A DNA stretch of 64,000 nt from Flavobacterium sp. Sd200 (GTDB lineage Bacteria; Bacteroidota; Bacteroidia; Flavobacteriales; Flavobacteriaceae). The stretch lies in the NCBI RefSeq assembly GCF_009826935.1, contig NZ_WUMN01000004.1, forward strand, positions 124,001-188,000. The letters are read 5' to 3'. Position numbers and translations under genes: made by a program. The notes under the pieces were generated by a model. The model saw only the letters and a program-made list of their open reading frames with translations. It had not been told where the DNA came from and did no database searches. Below, in pieces: positions 26,040 through 35,266 of this stretch (the first letter of the stretch is position 1; each line of letters starts with the position of its first letter).

Positions 26040-26753
26040 CTACATTTTTAAATAAAAATCTTTGGTAAGTTCAATATAATCAGGGGTATATTGGTGTCGT
26101 GAGGTTTCTATTATAAGTTCGTCTACTTCGGCAACATTGGTCTCGTTACGGTCAAAAGCCATCAGGCTGCGCTTAACATCTGTGGTTGGAGTACCTTTTA
26201 CATGTGTAATTTTAAAAGGATACAAACCTTCTTCGCGCATAAGGGCAATAAAATGCGCTTCTTCTTTATAAGGCAGTATTGTGGCAAATATCCCGTTTTC
26301 AGATAGTAAAATACCCGTTGCCTCTGCCAGGTCTTCAAACGGCAGCGAGTGTGCAAACCGGGCAGCATCGCGCTGTGGGTCGCCACTGGTGTAATCTTCC
26401 GTATAAAAAGGAGGATTGCTTACAATAAGGTCATACTCATCTTCGGGCTCTTCCATAAACTCATCCAGTCCGGCATGGTAGCAAAACAGTCGGTCGCCCC
26501 AAGGTGAGTTTTCAAAGTTCTCTACAGCCTGCTCATAGGCATCATCGTCAATTTCCATCGCGTCGATCTGCTCCGCATGGCTTCGCTGCGCCAGCATTAA
26601 TGCAATAAGCCCTGTGCCAGCACCAATATCTAAAATAGAGTAGGGGTTGTGCTTTATAGGTGCCCATGCTCCAAGCAATACGCCATCGGTGCCTACCTTC
26701 ATGGCAGTTTTGTCCTGTTGTATGGTAAATTGCTTGAATTGAAAAACAGACAT
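26040..26753 (-). CDS. trmN: tRNA1(Val) (adenine(37)-N6)-methyltransferase TrmN6/YfiC
   Basis: SAM-dependent methyltransferase of 237 residues that should methylate A37 of tRNA-Val. SAM motif I is LDIGAGTGLIALMLAQR (about residues 41-57) and the N6-adenine catalytic motif is SNPPFY (about 115). The opening FQFKQFTIQQDKTAMKVGTDGVLLGAW is distinctive of the YfiC family. It sits near rimM and rpsP on the same strand, so it belongs to the translation cluster, though a 150-base gap with a weak repeat separates it from rimM. Confidence 0.88.
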   Translation of the reverse strand: MSVFQFKQFTIQQDKTAMKVGTDGVLLGAWAPIKHNPYSILDIGAGTGLIALMLAQRSHAEQIDAMEIDDDAYEQAVENFENSPWGDRLFCYHAGLDEFMEEPEDEYDLIVSNPPFYTEDYTSGDPQRDAARFAHSLPFEDLAEATGILLSENGIFATILPYKEEAHFIALMREEGLYPFKITHVKGTPTTDVKRSLMAFDRNETNVAEVDELIIETSRHQYTPDYIELTKDFYLKM

Positions 26754-26903
26754 TTAGATTTGAGATAATAGATGTTAGACTTGAGATGATAGATAAAAGA
26801 CCTTACACAGGATTGTTTAGGGATTAAGGTTTTTCATTTAAGATTTATCGGGAAGAAAACTTTAAAATCAACCTGAAACTTTAAACCTGAAACAATAAAA
26901 CAA

Positions 26904-27434
26904 TTACGCATCAAGATACAGGTCTACAAGCCCTTCGGGGGTGTCTAGTATAACCTGTTTGTTCTCGCGGTCTATGGCAATAATAAAGTGGTCTACCATA
27001 GGTACCAGTATTTCTATATCGCCTTTTTTAATTTCAAAAAGTGCCTGAGACGAGGTGTCGTTAACTCCTGTAATTGTGCCAATATTGCCCAGTCGCTTAT
27101 CCTGTGCAGTAAAGCCCACAATTTCGTGAAAGTAAAAATTATTGCCTTCCAGTTTTGGCAGCATTGTTAGGGGCAAATAAAGTTCGCATCCCATAATTCC
27201 GTCAGCATCTTCTTCGGTTTCTATATCTTCAAACCTAATGCGCAAAAACTCATTTTTGTGCAACGAAGATGATTTAATAAAAAATGGAACCAGATGTTTG
27301 TGTATTTCAACAAACACTGATTCCAAGTTTTCATAAAACTCAGGGTCATCGGTATCAAGCCATGCCAGTACCTCGCCCTTGTAGCTAAATTTTTTGGCAA
27401 TCTTGCCTAAATAGAAACAATCTTCTTTACGCAT
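26904..27434 (-). CDS. rimM: Ribosome maturation factor RimM
   Basis: Assists assembly of the 30S head by binding S19. The protein is 176 residues. The RimM N-terminal barrel covers about 1-90 (FYLGKIAKKFSYKGEVLAWLDT), with the PRC-barrel-like C-terminal domain (NNFYFHEIVGFTAQ onward, ending VIDTPEGL-type segment) about 95-175. It follows rpsP by 17 bases, so they form an operon, the classic rpsP-rimM pair. Confidence 0.95.
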   Translation of the reverse strand: MRKEDCFYLGKIAKKFSYKGEVLAWLDTDDPEFYENLESVFVEIHKHLVPFFIKSSSLHKNEFLRIRFEDIETEEDADGIMGCELYLPLTMLPKLEGNNFYFHEIVGFTAQDKRLGNIGTITGVNDTSSQALFEIKKGDIEILVPMVDHFIIAIDRENKQVILDTPEGLVDLYLDA

Positions 27435-27451
27435 TTATGCCGTCTAAAAAA

Positions 27452-27985
27452 TTAAGCTTCAGTTTCTTCTGTGCTTTCAGCCGTTTCTTCTGTAGCCTCT
27501 TCTGCAGTTGCAGCAGCGGCAGCAGCCTCAGCTTCTGCTTGTTTAGCAGCAGCTATACGGTCTTCGTTAACTTTTTTCTCAGCTTCAAGAGCTTTTGCTT
27601 TAGCATCAGCTTTTGCCGTAGAAAGGTTGTCTTTTTTAGCGTCTACTTTACCAGCTTTTTCGTCTAACCATGTAGCCAGTTTAGCATCTGCCTGCTCTTG
27701 TGTAAGTGCACCTTTGCGCACACCTCCATCAAGGTGGTGTTTAAGTAAAGCACCTTTGTAAGATAGGATAGCTCTTGCAGTATCTGTAGGCTGTGCACCA
27801 TTGTGTAGCCACTGTACAGCGCTGTCAAGGTTTAGGTCTATAGTTGCAGGATTAGTGTTTGGGTTGTAAGTTCCTATTTTTTCAAGAAATTTACCATCCC
27901 TTTTAGAGCGAGAGTCCGCTGCTACTACCCAGTAAAAAGGTTTACCTTTTTTACCGTGTCTTTGTAATCTGATTTTTACAGGCAT
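27452..27985 (-). CDS. rpsP: 30S ribosomal protein S16 with a long C-terminal extension
   Basis: S16 is a component of the small subunit body. The canonical fold covers about residues 1-80 (MPVKIRLQRHGKKGKPFYWVV, then IGTYNPNTNPATIDLN). The protein has 177 residues against about 80-90 in many bacteria; residues from about 95 on form a Lys/Ala/Glu-rich tail ending in an acidic Glu/Thr stretch. Such tails occur on S16 of Bacteroidota. It begins the rpsP-rimM operon. Confidence 0.96.
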   Translation of the reverse strand: MPVKIRLQRHGKKGKPFYWVVAADSRSKRDGKFLEKIGTYNPNTNPATIDLNLDSAVQWLHNGAQPTDTARAILSYKGALLKHHLDGGVRKGALTQEQADAKLATWLDEKAGKVDAKKDNLSTAKADAKAKALEAEKKVNEDRIAAAKQAEAEAAAAAATAEEATEETAESTEETEA

Positions 27986-28215
27986 CTTTAATTAGATATT
28001 ATGGGGTACCCGACCCCTGATTATTTTAAGGCTGCAAATATATATAATTATATGATATGATTAACTTAAGATGCTAAATTTATGATTTTTAATGAATGCC
28101 TCAATTTAAAATTTTAATTTTTATTATGATTTATTCTATTTTGATTAGGATATATTCTATAAAAAACTATTTTTGTCGTTGTAAAATTGGAGTTACCCTT
28201 TCTAACAATAAAATA

Positions 28216-28692
28216 ATGAAAAAGATTTTATCACTTTTAGTGTTACTGGTAGTATTTACCTCGTGTGAAGAAGATGTTAAATTTAATACTCCTGCCGTAC
28301 AGGGGTATAAAAATAATGATCTGTGGAAAGCGGACGAATTTACTGCTACAGTTAACTCTAGCGGCAGGGTTGTTATAACTGCCATAAATGAGTTTGAAAC
28401 TGTAGTATTAAGAATGCGTGACAGAAACCCGGGTGTATATACCGTAGGACTAAACCAGTCTAATGCTGCATCTTATACTATATCTGAACTTACAGGTGTG
28501 GGAGACAGCTTCCAGACAAATGCCGAACAGGGTATTGGAGAGATCATTATAAGTGCTGATCCCCGCGAAACAAACCTTGCTGCCGGATATATTTCAGGAA
28601 GTTTTCATTTTAATGCAGTTAATGATGAGGACGAGATCGTGTATTTTACAAGAGGTGTGTTCTATAAAGTGCCTTTAACAGTGGTGCCTTAG
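28216..28692 (+). CDS. Predicted lipoprotein, DUF6252-like
   Basis: From the ATG at 28216 (158 residues) the protein opens MKKILSLLVLLVVFTSC, a lipoprotein signal with Cys17 as the acylation site. The longer frame at 28096 starts before this signal and is less likely. The mature part is beta-rich, with LWKADEFTATVNSSGRVVITA and a closing GSFHFNAVNDEDEIVYFTRG, and resembles the small Bacteroidota lipoproteins grouped as DUF6252. Function unknown. A strong terminator follows. Confidence 0.72.
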   Translation: MKKILSLLVLLVVFTSCEEDVKFNTPAVQGYKNNDLWKADEFTATVNSSGRVVITAINEFETVVLRMRDRNPGVYTVGLNQSNAASYTISELTGVGDSFQTNAEQGIGEIIISADPRETNLAAGYISGSFHFNAVNDEDEIVYFTRGVFYKVPLTVVP

Positions 28693-28710
28693 CAGTATAA
28701 AAAAAATAAC

Positions 28711-28738
28711 AAAACCCCTGCCGCAGCAGGGGTTTTTT
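28711..28738 (+). terminator. Terminator of the DUF6252-like lipoprotein gene
   Basis: AAAACCCCTGC pairs with GCAGGGGTTTT around CGCA, followed by further T. A strong intrinsic terminator. Confidence 0.88.
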
Positions 28739-28789
28739 GTAGGAGTTAAAATACTTAGTATTAAAATTTTATTAAATAATAATAAAATG

Positions 28790-28836
28790 GTGTTTTATGT
28801 TTAAATAAGACTACATTTGTAAGAAGTACAAAACAC
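28790..28836 (+). promoter_or_regulatory. Promoter region of the RRM protein gene
   Basis: The -7 box TACATTTG (28812-28819) fits the Bacteroidota consensus. No good TTG lies at the expected distance. GTGTTTT (from 28791) and AAAACAC (28829-28835) form a 7-bp inverted repeat around it. Functional significance unknown. Confidence 0.4.
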
Positions 28837-28865
28837 CGTTTAGAACAATCAATTAATTATTTTTT

Positions 28866-29249
28866 ATGAATATTTTTGTGGGAAGCTTGCCGTTCTCGTT
28901 GAACGAAGCAGATTTAAGAGAGTCTTTTGAGGCTTATGGACCGGTAGATTCTGTAAAGATCATTACAGATAAAATTACTGGCAGGAGTAAAGGTTTTGGT
29001 TTCGTAGAGATGCCAAACGAAGAAGAAGGCCAAAAAGCTATCGATGAGCTAAATGGTGCAACTGTGCAAGGCAGGACAATTGTTGTAAACAAATCTGAAC
29101 CGCGTCCGGGTGGCGAAAGGAAAAGTTTTGGTGGCAACAGCCGTCCGGGTGGCTTTAACAGAGATGGCCGCTCTGGAGGCGATCGTGGAGGATACAATCG
29201 TGGCGGAAATGACCGTGGCGGAGACTATAACCGCGGCGGACGCTACTAA
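28866..29249 (+). CDS. RNA-recognition-motif protein with Gly/Arg-rich tail
   Basis: A 127-residue protein. One RRM covers about 1-80: RNP2-like NIFVGSLPF at 2-10 and RNP1 KGFGFVEM at 42-49. The rest (about 85-127) is rich in Gly, Arg, Asn and Asp with repeats of GGD/GGY/RGG type. The layout matches small bacterial RRM proteins such as the Rbp family in cyanobacteria and Bacteroidota, linked to cold response. It should bind single-stranded RNA. A terminator follows directly. Confidence 0.92.
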   Translation: MNIFVGSLPFSLNEADLRESFEAYGPVDSVKIITDKITGRSKGFGFVEMPNEEEGQKAIDELNGATVQGRTIVVNKSEPRPGGERKSFGGNSRPGGFNRDGRSGGDRGGYNRGGNDRGGDYNRGGRY

Positions 29250-29270
29250 TAATATAGCGTACAGAATTTT

Positions 29271-29299
29271 AAAACCATCCTTCGGGGTGGTTTTTTTAT
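29271..29299 (+). terminator. Terminator of the RRM protein gene
   Basis: AAAACCATCC pairs with GGGTGGTTTT (one T-G pair) closed by the stable tetraloop TTCG, with further T. Textbook intrinsic terminator. Confidence 0.88.
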
Positions 29300-29553
29300 G
29301 GATTAAACTCAAAGCCATAATTGCAGATAAAGTTTCTGTTATTGAGTTGTGTGATTTATTTATCTTGCCGTTGTGTGCTTCCCTCTCCTTTGCTTTGCCA
29401 GTTTGGCTAAAGCCTCGGTTGGAGAGTCCCGATAGCTATCGGGAGGGGTGAGGTTTCATATCTTTGTTGATAAGTCGCCTTTCAACCTTCTTTAAAATAT
29501 CGTATTTTTGGGTTTTGGCAGCACTGCCTCATTATCTAAAAATCCACAGTTGT

Positions 29554-32500
29554 ATGTACCTGATATTTGACACCGAAACAACCGGATTACCCAAACGTTG
29601 GGATGCCCCTGTTACCGATACTGATAACTGGCCACGCTGTATACAAATAGCATGGCAGCTACACGACCAGATGGGTGCGCTTATAGAGCACCACGATTAT
29701 ATGGTTAGGCCTGACGGTTTTAATATACCTTATGATGCCGAACGTATTCACGGTATTAGTACCGACCTTGCTGCAGAGCAAGGTATATCGCTTGCCGAAG
29801 TACTCGAAAAATTCAACATAGCCCTTAGTAAATCTAAATTTATTGTAGGGCAAAATGTAGGTTTCGACGTTAATATTATGGGTAGCGAATTTTACCGCAT
29901 GGGGGTAAACAGCCCGCTGGCAAGCATGCCTGTTTTAGATACCTGTACCGAAGTTACTGCAGAGATGCTTAAGCTGCCCGGAGGCCGTGGCGGCAGGTTT
30001 AAACTGCCTACGCTAACCGAGCTGCACGAATATTTATTTGGTGAGCCGTTTGCCGAAGCCCACAACGCTACTGCTGACGTAGAGGCTACCACACGTTGTT
30101 TCTTAGAACTTGTAAAAAGGGAAACTTTTACTCATAAAGAGCTGGATGTGTATCCGGAATATTTTCATGACTTCCGTACACACAACCCTCAGCCCATACA
30201 GCTCATAGGGCTTAAGCACATTAATCTTAAGCAGGCAAGCGAAGAAGTTCGCAAGCGTCTTGAAAAGCTTAAAAGTGCCGAGGCTGTACAGGATACTGCA
30301 CCTGCCGTTGCACACGACCTTACCGATGTAGAGTTTGTGCACCTGCACAACCACACGCAATTCTCTGTACTGCAAAGCACCATTAGTGTGCCCAATTTGG
30401 TTAAGGCTGCAGCAAAACACCGCATGCCTGCCGTTGCCATGACAGACCATGCCAACATGATGGGGGCTTTCCACTTTGTGAGCAACGTTTTTAACCACAA
30501 CAAAGCTGCCGAAGCAAAAAACAAAGCTGCTATAGAGGCTGGTGAAGAACCTACCGAAGTGGTTATGAAGCCTATTGTGGGCGTAGAGTTTTTTGTATGC
30601 GACAACCATACCGATAAAACCCGTAAAGACAACGGCTATCAGGTAGTGTTTTTGGCAAAGAACAAGAACGGCTACCACAATCTGGCAAAAATGTCTTCTA
30701 TTGCCTACACACAGGGCTTTTATTATGTGCCGCGTGTAGACAGGGCGGTTATAGAAAAATATAAAGAAGATATCATGGTGCTGTCGGGTAACCTTTATGG
30801 TGAGATACCCAATAAAGTACTTAATATAGGCGAAAATCAGGCAGAAGAAGCATTGCTTTGGTGGAAAGACCAGTTTGGCGACGACTTTTATATGGAGCTG
30901 ATGCGCCACGGCCAGGAGGATGAAAATCGTGTAAATGAAACCCTCATAAAGCTGGCCCGCAGGCACAATGTAAAGCTAATAGCTACTAACAATACCTATT
31001 ATGCCGAGAAGGAAGACAGCCATGCACACGATATTTTGTTGTGTGTAAAAGACGGCGAAAAACTGGCAACGCCTAAAGGCCGTGGTCGTGGTTTCCGTTT
31101 TGGGTTGCCTAATAACGAATACTACTTTAAGTCGGGCGATGAGATGAAAAAGCTTTTTGCCGACCTGCCCGAAGCTATTGTAAACATTCAGGATGTGGTA
31201 GATAAGGTAGAGCCTTATTCATTGTACCGTGATGTACTGCTTCCTAAGTTTGACATACCGGAAGAATTTTTAGTGGCTGAAGATCTTGAAGATGGAGGCA
31301 AGCGTGGTGAAAATAACTACCTGAGGCACCTTACCTATGTAGGGGCCGAAAAACGCTATACCGAAATTACAGATGACATTCGTGAGCGCCTTGATTTTGA
31401 GCTTAACACGATTAAGAACAGTGGGTATCCGGGATATTTTCTTATTGTACAGGACTTTATTGCCGAAGCCCGCAACATGGGGGTATCGGTAGGGCCGGGC
31501 AGGGGTTCTGCGGCGGGGAGTGCCGTGGCTTATTGCCTTGGCATTACCAACATAGACCCTATTAAGTATGACCTGCTGTTTGAGCGTTTCCTGAACCCCG
31601 ACCGTGTATCGATGCCCGATATTGATATCGACTTTGACGACGAAGGCCGAAGCCGCGTAATGGACTACGTTATCAATAAATACGGGGCAAGCCAGGTAGC
31701 GCAAATTATTACCTATGGTACCATGGCGGCTAAATCGTCTATTCGCGATACTGCCCGTGTGCTCGACCTGCCGCTGTTTGAAGCCGATAAGGTGGCCAAG
31801 CTTATCCCTAACATGAAGCTGGCAAAAATATTCAGCCTTGATGCCAACGCACTTCGTGGTGCTTTGCGTTCGGATGAATTTGAAAAAGTGCAGGAGCTTA
31901 TAGAAATGGCAGGTGCACAGGATCTTACAGGCGAAACCATACAGCAGGCTAAAGTGCTTGAGGGGTCTTTAAGAAACACGGGCATACATGCCTGTGGGGT
32001 TATTATTACGCCAGATGATATTACCAATTTCGTTCCGGTGTCGGTTGCAAAAGATTCAGATCTTTATGTAACCCAGTTTGATAACTCGGTGGTAGAAAGT
32101 GCCGGACTGCTAAAAATGGACTTCCTTGGGTTAAAAACCTTAACCCTTATTAAGGACACTGTTAAGCTGGTAAAATATAAAACAGGAATAGAGCTTGACC
32201 CCGAGACCTTTCCTATAGATGATGTAAAAACATACGAGCTGTTCCAGAGGGGAGAAACCGTAGGGGTGTTCCAGTACGAGTCGCCCGGTATGCAAAAATA
32301 CATGAAGGACCTGAAGCCTACTGTTTTTGCCGACCTTATTGCAATGAATGCCCTGTACCGTCCGGGGCCGTTGGAGTACATTCCGAGTTTCGTTCGTCGT
32401 AAAAATGGTGAGGAAGAAATAAAATACGACCTTGATGCCTGCGAAGAATACCTTAAGGAAACCTATGGTATTACCGTGTATCAGGAGCAGGTAATGCTCC

Positions 32501-34059
32501 TGTCGCAAAAACTGGCAGGTTTTACCAAAGGTGAGGCCGACGTTTTGCGTAAGGCGATGGGTAAAAAGCAAAAGGATGTACTGGATAAAATGAAACCTAA
32601 GTTTGTGGCGCAGGCCGCAGAAAAAGGTCATGACCCACAGGTACTCGAAAAAATATGGAAAGACTGGGAGGCGTTTGCAAGTTATGCCTTTAACAAAAGC
32701 CACTCTACCTGCTATGCTTGGGTGGCTTATCAAACCGCTTATTTAAAAGCCCACTACCCTGCCGAATATATGGCAGCCGTGCTTAGTAACAACATGAATG
32801 ATATTAAGCAGGTTACCTTTTTTATGGAAGAATGTAAACGCATGGGCTTGGAGGTGTTGGGTCCTGATGTAAACGAATCATACTACAAGTTTACTGTAAA
32901 CGATAATAATGCTGTTCGTTTTGGTATGGGTGCCATTAAAGGTGTGGGTGCCGGTGCAGTGGCAACCATTGTTGAAAGCAGGAAAACCGGACATTATAAA
33001 TCAATATTCGATCTTGCCAAAAGACTTGACCTGCGTGCGGCTAACAAAAAGGCTTTCGAAAACCTGGCTCTTGCAGGCGGCTTCGATTGTTTTACGGCTA
33101 CACACAGGGCGCAATATTTTCATGTAGACAGCAGCGAGAATATTACCTTTTTGGAGAAGGCAATTCGGTATGGGTCTAAATTTCAGGAAAATGAAAATTC
33201 GTCACAGGTAAGTCTTTTTGGTGAAGCCAGCGAAGTGCAAATTCCTGAACCGGTGGTGCCACCCTGTGAAGAGTGGAGCACTATGGAAAAGCTTGCCCGT
33301 GAAAAAGATGTGGTAGGTATCTATATATCCGGCCACCCACTGGACGACTACAGGTTTGAGCTGAAATATTTTTGTAATGCCAAACTCGAGGCCCTAAGAA
33401 GCCTTGAGCAGCAGGTAAACAAAACCCTAAGTTTTGGTGGTATTATAAGTAATGTGCAACACCGCGTTACCAAAAACAATAAAGGCTGGGCCACATTTAT
33501 GCTTGAGGGGTATGACGAAAGTCACGAGTTTAAGATCTATGGGGAAGAATACCTCAAGTTCAGGCATTTTCTTATATCCAGTAATTTTGCCTACATTAAA
33601 ATAATGGTTCGTGAAGGGTGGACAAACCAGGAGGGTAAAAAAGGAGATCCAAGACTGCAATTTTTAGGTATTAGCCAATTGCAGGATGTGCTTACTACTT
33701 TTGCTAAAAAGCTCATTATCCAGTTTAATATAGCCGATTTACAGGAGCAGGTTATTGCTAACCTGCAACAACTTTTTAATTTAAATCGTGGCGATCACTC
33801 TATTACTTTTGAGGTCATGGAGCTTAACCGTGTAAAAAAACAGGTCGAAGTGGCAGCAAAATCAGTGGTTGTAGAATCATCTGATGAGGAGGGAGATGAA
33901 GCCATTGAGCAGGAGGTAACCGAAACGGTTATTGAAGAGGTAGAAGATGTGCAGGTGGTTACCAAACTGGTAATGCCAAGCCGTAAGCTTAAAGTAAATA
34001 TATGTACCGAATTATTGCATGAACTTGACAAAATGCAGGTTAACTTTAAACTGAATTAG
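29554..34059 (+). CDS. dnaE: DNA polymerase III subunit alpha with fused DnaQ-type exonuclease
   Basis: Replicative polymerase of 1501 residues from the ATG at 29554, which matches the exonuclease fold start MYLIFDTETTGLP. Domain order: DEDDh 3'-5' exonuclease about 1-190 (ExoI Asp6 and Glu8; ExoIII HNATADVEATT), PHP domain beginning HLHNHTQFS (His263), palm with the catalytic PDIDIDFD (Asp689, Asp691), then fingers, the OB-fold and a C-terminal region. A separate 90-base extension at 29464 is not homologous. Many bacteria have the exonuclease as separate DnaQ; here it is fused. The gap to trxA is filled by repeats. Confidence 0.95.
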   Translation: MYLIFDTETTGLPKRWDAPVTDTDNWPRCIQIAWQLHDQMGALIEHHDYMVRPDGFNIPYDAERIHGISTDLAAEQGISLAEVLEKFNIALSKSKFIVGQNVGFDVNIMGSEFYRMGVNSPLASMPVLDTCTEVTAEMLKLPGGRGGRFKLPTLTELHEYLFGEPFAEAHNATADVEATTRCFLELVKRETFTHKELDVYPEYFHDFRTHNPQPIQLIGLKHINLKQASEEVRKRLEKLKSAEAVQDTAPAVAHDLTDVEFVHLHNHTQFSVLQSTISVPNLVKAAAKHRMPAVAMTDHANMMGAFHFVSNVFNHNKAAEAKNKAAIEAGEEPTEVVMKPIVGVEFFVCDNHTDKTRKDNGYQVVFLAKNKNGYHNLAKMSSIAYTQGFYYVPRVDRAVIEKYKEDIMVLSGNLYGEIPNKVLNIGENQAEEALLWWKDQFGDDFYMELMRHGQEDENRVNETLIKLARRHNVKLIATNNTYYAEKEDSHAHDILLCVKDGEKLATPKGRGRGFRFGLPNNEYYFKSGDEMKKLFADLPEAIVNIQDVVDKVEPYSLYRDVLLPKFDIPEEFLVAEDLEDGGKRGENNYLRHLTYVGAEKRYTEITDDIRERLDFELNTIKNSGYPGYFLIVQDFIAEARNMGVSVGPGRGSAAGSAVAYCLGITNIDPIKYDLLFERFLNPDRVSMPDIDIDFDDEGRSRVMDYVINKYGASQVAQIITYGTMAAKSSIRDTARVLDLPLFEADKVAKLIPNMKLAKIFSLDANALRGALRSDEFEKVQELIEMAGAQDLTGETIQQAKVLEGSLRNTGIHACGVIITPDDITNFVPVSVAKDSDLYVTQFDNSVVESAGLLKMDFLGLKTLTLIKDTVKLVKYKTGIELDPETFPIDDVKTYELFQRGETVGVFQYESPGMQKYMKDLKPTVFADLIAMNALYRPGPLEYIPSFVRRKNGEEEIKYDLDACEEYLKETYGITVYQEQVMLLSQKLAGFTKGEADVLRKAMGKKQKDVLDKMKPKFVAQAAEKGHDPQVLEKIWKDWEAFASYAFNKSHSTCYAWVAYQTAYLKAHYPAEYMAAVLSNNMNDIKQVTFFMEECKRMGLEVLGPDVNESYYKFTVNDNNAVRFGMGAIKGVGAGAVATIVESRKTGHYKSIFDLAKRLDLRAANKKAFENLALAGGFDCFTATHRAQYFHVDSSENITFLEKAIRYGSKFQENENSSQVSLFGEASEVQIPEPVVPPCEEWSTMEKLAREKDVVGIYISGHPLDDYRFELKYFCNAKLEALRSLEQQVNKTLSFGGIISNVQHRVTKNNKGWATFMLEGYDESHEFKIYGEEYLKFRHFLISSNFAYIKIMVREGWTNQEGKKGDPRLQFLGISQLQDVLTTFAKKLIIQFNIADLQEQVIANLQQLFNLNRGDHSITFEVMELNRVKKQVEVAAKSVVVESSDEEGDEAIEQEVTETVIEEVEDVQVVTKLVMPSRKLKVNICTELLHELDKMQVNFKLN

Positions 34060-34074
34060 CGATAATAAAACTTT

Positions 34075-34205
34075 TAAAATTTCACGCAAAGGCGCAAGGG
34101 CGCAAAGCTGTATGAGATTATATCGAATGAGCGACTGTAAGTCGCTTAAATGTGTGTTTATGTCATATGTTTATCCCGTTCTGCGGCTTTGCGAGTTTTT
34201 AAGTC
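34075..34205. repeat. Imperfect palindromic repeat (CGCAAAGGCGC type)
   Basis: The left arm CACGCAAAGGCGCAAGGGCG and the right arm GCGGCTTTGCG are partly complementary, and the centre holds a GCGACTGTAAGTCGC hairpin. Same core vocabulary as copies A and B, but a different sequence. Confidence 0.55.
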
Positions 34206-34267
34206 CAGAGACTCTGAAGGCGAAATGACATTGATTTACTAATTGTAAACGAATACTGGTTACTCAA

Positions 34268-34466
34268 TTTTTACCACAAAGGCCACAAAGTTTTTCACAA
34301 AGGTCGCCGCGGATTACGCTTCGCTTTTAAGTTCACAAGGCTAAACCTGCCAATAAGAACGTAAAGCCTTGTGAACTTTTTAAGGCAACTTGTTGCCTAT
34401 TGTGTGTAGTATTGGTAACATAGCTTAGTGTTCATAGTGAAAAACCCTGTGGCCTTTGTAGTAAAA
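34268..34466. repeat. Long imperfect palindrome, family E copy 1
   Basis: About 199 bases with arms TTTTTACCACAAAGGCCACA (left) and GGCCTTTGTAGTAAAA (right), and inner AAGTTCACAAGGC/GCCTTGTGAACTT. It is the reverse-complement relative of 48415-48613 (shared ATTACGCTTCGCTTTTAAG segment and arms). No coding content. Confidence 0.7.
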
Positions 34467-34607
34467 TTAGCCAACCAAATTTAATTCATATAAATATGTC
34501 ATGCCGATATAAACGCATCTCTATACTTAGAAAGAAATAAATCGGTTTTAATTATGGGTATATAAGCAAAAGCTATAGGTTTAACTTTAGATTTAGATTA
34601 TTATGTT

Positions 34608-34615
34608 TAATTTTG
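34608..34615 (+). promoter_or_regulatory. Candidate -7 box of trxA
   Basis: TAATTTTG matches TAnnTTTG and lies 41 bases before the trxA ATG. No clear TTG at the right distance was seen. Confidence 0.45.
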
Positions 34616-34656
34616 TATGTAAATTTAATTGAACAATAATTTAACTTATAACAATA

Positions 34657-34974
34657 ATGGCACAAGCAATAACAGATGCTACTTTTGAAGAAGTAGTATT
34701 AAAATCAGATAAACCGGTATTAGTAGACTTTTGGGCAGCATGGTGTGGTCCGTGTAGAATGGTAGGTCCTATCATCGAAGAAATTGGCCAGGAGTATGAA
34801 GGTAAAGCTGTGGTTGGTAAAGTAGATGTAGATGCCAATCAGGAGTTTGCTGCTAAATACGGCATCAGGAATATTCCTACTGTATTGGTTTTCCAAAACG
34901 GCGAAGTAGTAGGTCGTCAGGTAGGTGTTGCTCCTAAACAAACCTACACTAATGCTATCGATGCGTTACTATAA
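34657..34974 (+). CDS. trxA: Thioredoxin
   Basis: A 105-residue thioredoxin with the active site WCGPC (Cys30 and Cys33) in the DFWAAWCGPCRM segment and the cis-proline loop in RNIPTVLVF. It reduces protein disulfides in the cytoplasm, with electrons from thioredoxin reductase, and can serve ribonucleotide reductase. It has its own promoter and terminator. It lies about 600 bases after dnaE. Confidence 0.97.
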   Translation: MAQAITDATFEEVVLKSDKPVLVDFWAAWCGPCRMVGPIIEEIGQEYEGKAVVGKVDVDANQEFAAKYGIRNIPTVLVFQNGEVVGRQVGVAPKQTYTNAIDALL

Positions 34975-35002
34975 TCAGTTTTAACTGATTCTATATACAT
35001 AA

Positions 35003-35030
35003 GCCCTGACGAAAGTTGGGGCTTTTTGTT
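35003..35030 (+). terminator. Terminator of trxA
   Basis: AAGCCC pairs with GGGCTT, with an imperfect inner stem, followed by a T-run. It lies 28 bases after the trxA stop. Confidence 0.75.
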
Positions 35031-35127
35031 TGTTTACTGATATGAATGCAGGCATGTTGCTTTTATGAAATGTAAAATCAATTGCAGAGGATTTAAATTT
35101 CTGTCTAACTTCCTTTGATAAATAACA

Positions 35128-35243
35128 GATTGCCACACTCTGTTGCACTCCGCTCGCAATGACGTACGTGAAGAAAGAAACGTGCTAAGCACATGCATAC
35201 ATTCCTTTCTTCACGTACGTCATTGCGAGGAACGAAGCAATCT
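35128..35243. repeat. REP-like palindrome with 17-bp perfect inner arms
   Basis: Outer arms AGATTGCC...CGCAATGACG and CGTCATTGCGAGG...GCAATCT flank an inner pair GACGTACGTGAAGAAAG / CTTTCTTCACGTACGTC that is perfect over 17 bases. Member of the CATTGCGAGG family (compare 15272-15340). Confidence 0.8.
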
Positions 35244-35266
35244 AAAAAAAAAGTAAAACTGCACCT

